Assembly (NCBI GenBank): GCA_022563135.1
Contig: JADFNZ010000017.1
Coordinates: 9,910-18,133 of the forward strand
Direction: 5' to 3'
Source of the DNA: Chloroflexota bacterium
Lineage (GTDB): Bacteria; Chloroflexota; Dehalococcoidia; DSTF01; RBG-16-68-14
DNA: 8,224 nt
The first letter of the stretch is position 1; every line of letters starts with the position of its first letter. The notes under the pieces were generated by a model that worked only from the letters and a program-made list of their open reading frames with translations, did no database searches and had not been told where the DNA came from. Both the position numbers and the translations under genes were made by a program. Of this stretch, positions 6,788-8,224 are shown piece by piece.

Positions 6788-6809
6788 AGGCGGCCTTAAG
6801 AGGCCGCCT
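6788..6809. terminator. Probable bidirectional transcription terminator hairpin
   Basis: AGGCGGCCT (6788-6796) and AGGCCGCCT (6801-6809) form a perfect 9-bp, GC-rich stem with a TAAG loop. It sits 57 nt after the redoxin stop and 31 nt past the end of the convergent - strand gene, so it can serve both. Neither side has a proper T-tract; the - strand side only has TTCGCAGTTTG after it. Termination without a U-run is plausible in high-GC bacteria but is inferred from position and symmetry. Confidence 0.6.
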
Positions 6810-6840
6810 GAGAAGCGTCGCGTCGCGCTGTGCCGAGGGG

Positions 6841-7788
6841 CTACTCGACGATGACGATCTCGCCCCGCGCGCGACCAAGCGCCGACTGCCACGCCCAACC
6901 GTCCGCGACGTCGTAGAACCAGATATCGACCCACGTAGGCCCGGGCACGCCGCGGTCCAGACAGACGTACGTGCGGGCGCTGGGGTCGCCCTCGATGATG
7001 AACCGCGTGCCGAAGGGCAGGTTGTTGCTGCAGGCAGCCGCGCCGGCGAAGACGCGCTGGCCGTTCGCCATGTTGCCGCAGAACCCGTTGCCCACGCAGG
7101 CGTAGAACGTGACGAAGGTGTTCGCTATCCGTGTGCCCGGCGTGATCGCCGCGCCGGCCGGCGGGCTGACGCGCGCGCTACGCGCCTGCGCCGCCTCGGC
7201 GCGCTGCACCTCGGCGATCGCCGCTTTCCAGAGGTCGAGCGCGTGCTTGGTCGAGATCGCATCGTTGAGGGCCGGGAGCGCCACCTCTCCTGTCACGCCC
7301 CCCAGGTACTCGACGATAGTGGCCTCCCGGGCGGAGGTGATGAACTGCGCGGGCGCCGCCGCTGCGGGCACGAGCGCGCTCAGAAACTGCGAGCGCTGGA
7401 GGAAGGGCAGGCCGCCGACGAATGAGGCGACGCTGAGGTCCTCCACGCGTGTGGCAGCGCTGCCGGTGATGGCGCTCGCACCGCGGCTGGCGCCGGAGGC
7501 GGGCGGGCTGTCCTGCTGGAGTGAGGCGACGGCTGGCAGCGCCACGATCGCGATGGCGATGACCGCGGCGAAGGCGGCCAGGAGCGGGGCGCGGCGTGCG
7601 ATCTGCTTGAGCAGCCCATCTAGCCACGCTGGTTGCGCCGGGGTCGCGCGCGGTCGCGGGACGAACTCCGGGACCGCCATCATCTGCGGCAGCGTCTCCT
7701 CGCGCAGATAGGCAAGGGCCGCTACTGCGGTACCGGAAGGCATAGCGTACTCGGCGCCTCGAGGACGCCGCCGGTCAGGAAACAGCAA
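6841..7788 (-). CDS. Membrane-anchored protein with C-terminal 3D/double-psi beta-barrel-like domain
   Basis: A 315-residue protein with three parts: a cytoplasmic N-terminus (1-66), one membrane segment (about 67-90, APLLAAFAAVIAIAIVALPA), then an outside part with a helical stretch (about 115-203) and a C-terminal domain (about 222-315). That domain reads FYACVGNGFCGNMANGQRVF (228-247), LPFGTRFIIEG (257-267), CLDRG (276-280) and WVDIWF (286-291), matching the 3D/RlpA-type barrel found in cell-wall-acting proteins. Two of the three aspartates of a 3D domain are seen (D278, D288); the first is replaced in AACSNN. Four cysteines (231, 237, 253, 276) could form disulfides outside. Start: TTG 7788 has GGGAG 9 nt upstream (7802-7798), while ATG 7743 (residue 16) has only a poor site, so the start is unsettled. 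It converges on the redoxin gene. Activity is unknown; a peptidoglycan link is inferred from the domain. Confidence 0.7.
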   Translation of the reverse strand: MLFPDRRRPRGAEYAMPSGTAVAALAYLREETLPQMMAVPEFVPRPRATPAQPAWLDGLLKQIARRAPLLAAFAAVIAIAIVALPAVASLQQDSPPASGASRGASAITGSAATRVEDLSVASFVGGLPFLQRSQFLSALVPAAAAPAQFITSAREATIVEYLGGVTGEVALPALNDAISTKHALDLWKAAIAEVQRAEAAQARSARVSPPAGAAITPGTRIANTFVTFYACVGNGFCGNMANGQRVFAGAAACSNNLPFGTRFIIEGDPSARTYVCLDRGVPGPTWVDIWFYDVADGWAWQSALGRARGEIVIVE

Positions 7789-7790
7789 GT

Positions 7791-7800
7791 GAGCTAGCTC
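7791..7800. repeat. 10-nt perfect palindrome in the leader of the 3D-like gene
   Basis: GAGCTAGCTC lies between the proposed Shine-Dalgarno and the TTG start, overlapping the last bases of the Shine-Dalgarno. It could pair in the mRNA and affect access to the start, or may be chance. Confidence 0.3.
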
Positions 7801-7814
7801 CCACCCCTGGAACT

Positions 7815-7867
7815 GCTACGATCTTTCCACACAGGGCCACAGTATCGGCGAAGAAGCCGCTACGATC
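7815..7867. repeat. Pair of 9-bp direct repeats around the - strand promoter
   Basis: GCTACGATC occurs at 7815-7823 and again at 7859-7867, 44 bp apart start to start (about four helical turns). On the - strand the unit reads GATCGTAGC. The copy at 7859-7867 overlaps the -35 box, the other lies just downstream of the expected transcription start. This layout fits an operator pair but no regulator is identified. Confidence 0.4.
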
Positions 7868-7869
7868 AA
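7841..7869 (-). promoter_or_regulatory. Probable sigma-70-type promoter of the 3D-like gene
   Basis: On the - strand TTGATC (7869-7864) and GATACT (7846-7841) are separated by exactly 17 bp. Transcription would begin near 7834, leaving a leader of about 46 nt to TTG 7788 or 91 nt to ATG 7743. It lies in the 119-bp gap after the upstream redoxin-like gene, so the 3D-like gene probably has its own transcript. Confidence 0.55.
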
Positions 7870-7907
7870 GGAGTGTTGTGGCAGTCAGGCCGGCGTTGGA
7901 GGGAGTG

Positions 7908-8224
7908 CTAGGGTGCGGGAGCTGTCGAACTACTGTCGTCGGGCAGGACTGGAGGCGCACTGGCCGCCAGCGCTTGCTCGACAGACTGGAGTATTGTGCT
8001 GTATTCCATGCCTTGGCGCACCTCTCGGTTGATGATACCGCTTGTCGTGAGGAAGACGCTTTGCGGCATCCCATTACCGGCACGGTACTTTCGCCAGACG
8101 CTCTCATCCCTGTCAAGCAGCCAATGGAAGTTCTCTAGATCTTCGCGGAATGGGCGGTCGGCTCTCCGCGTCCAGCTTATCGCCGTGTTCTTAGACTCAC
8201 CTCGATTAACGGCGAGTACCACGA
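7908..8224 (-). CDS. C-terminal part of a TlpA/ResA-like redoxin, partial
   Basis: The gene runs off the right edge; about 105 codons remain, ending in TAG at 7910-7908. The visible part opens with VLAVNRGES, the beta strand that follows the active-site helix in TlpA-type redoxins. Then come a helix, FHWLLDRDESVWRKY, the cis-proline loop GMPQSVFLTTSG and the closing strand and helix (REVRQGMEYSTILQSVEQAL). This matches the second half of an AhpC/TSA-redoxin domain. The CxxC or peroxidatic cysteine, and any anchor, would lie outside the window. An internal GTG at 8222-8220 could be mistaken for a start but falls in a core strand of the fold. The tail after about residue 86 is Ala/Pro/Ser-rich. 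GC is about 55% (33 of 60 in 8101-8160), lower than in the central genes. Confidence 0.7.
   Translation of the reverse strand, partial: VVLAVNRGESKNTAISWTRRADRPFREDLENFHWLLDRDESVWRKYRAGNGMPQSVFLTTSGIINREVRQGMEYSTILQSVEQALAASAPPVLPDDSSSTAPAP

Noticed and set aside
7109..7711. A + strand open frame of about 200 codons opposite the 3D-like gene
   Set aside because: It is Ala/Arg/Ser-rich with no recognisable motif, and the opposite strand encodes a clear membrane segment and barrel motifs.
7823..7831. CTTTCCACA as a DnaA box
   Set aside because: It is a near match but stands alone, far from the dnaA fragment and inside the leader of a - strand gene; a single copy is expected by chance.
7878..8138. 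A + strand open frame of 86 codons at the right end
   Set aside because: It lies opposite the redoxin-like C-terminus, has no recognisable domain and no ribosome site better than chance.
1..8224. CRISPR arrays, insertion sequences, tRNA, rRNA or riboswitch elements
   Set aside because: I saw no regularly spaced repeats, transposase motifs, terminal inverted repeats with target duplications, or tRNA-like cloverleaf segments. Gaps between genes are short; the largest are 87, 91, 110 and 119 bp.

Overview
The window looks like a piece of a high-GC bacterial chromosome carrying mostly core genes. Chloroflexota (a Thermomicrobia/Sphaerobacter-like lineage) is my best guess. It rests on the high GC of the middle genes, the style of the M23 peptidase (a helical insert before the catalytic block) and the Lgt signature variant, all judged from memory of these families and not from a search.

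Layout. Bases 1-152 hold the end of a + strand gene whose residues match the DNA-binding domain IV of DnaA. After a short C-rich spacer come obgE (240-1502) and nadD (1490-2098), overlapping by 13 nt. A 91-bp gap with a good extended -10 promoter (about 2121-2148) opens a second + strand unit of five tightly packed genes: a membrane-anchored M23/LytM metallopeptidase (2190-2960, probable CTG start), a ResA/TlpA-type thiol-disulfide protein (2965-3636), ResB of System II cytochrome c maturation (3636-5321), lipoprotein diacylglyceryl transferase Lgt (5314-6237) and a cytoplasmic CxxC redoxin (6248-6730). The unit ends in a cluster of short perfect inverted repeats (6729-6809) that separates it from convergent genes. 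On the - strand, 6841-7788 encodes a membrane-anchored protein with a C-terminal 3D/double-psi beta-barrel domain and its own promoter (7841-7869). The right edge (7908-8224, - strand) is the C-terminal part of another TlpA/redoxin-like protein.

How they fit together. obgE-nadD is a housekeeping pair (ribosome-associated GTPase and NAD synthesis). The five-gene unit is an envelope-biogenesis and thiol-redox set: ResA keeps apocytochrome thiols reduced, ResB helps deliver heme, Lgt lipidates prolipoproteins, and the M23 enzyme cuts or remodels peptidoglycan. The usual ResB partner CcsA/ResC is not in the window.

I found no mobile element, CRISPR array, tRNA or rRNA, and no convincing new defence or biosynthetic system. 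The points most worth a second look are the GC-skew sign change at the dnaA/obgE junction, the likely CTG start of the M23 gene, the 3D-like protein lacking one expected aspartate, the paired 9-bp repeats around its promoter, and ResA-ResB without CcsA.
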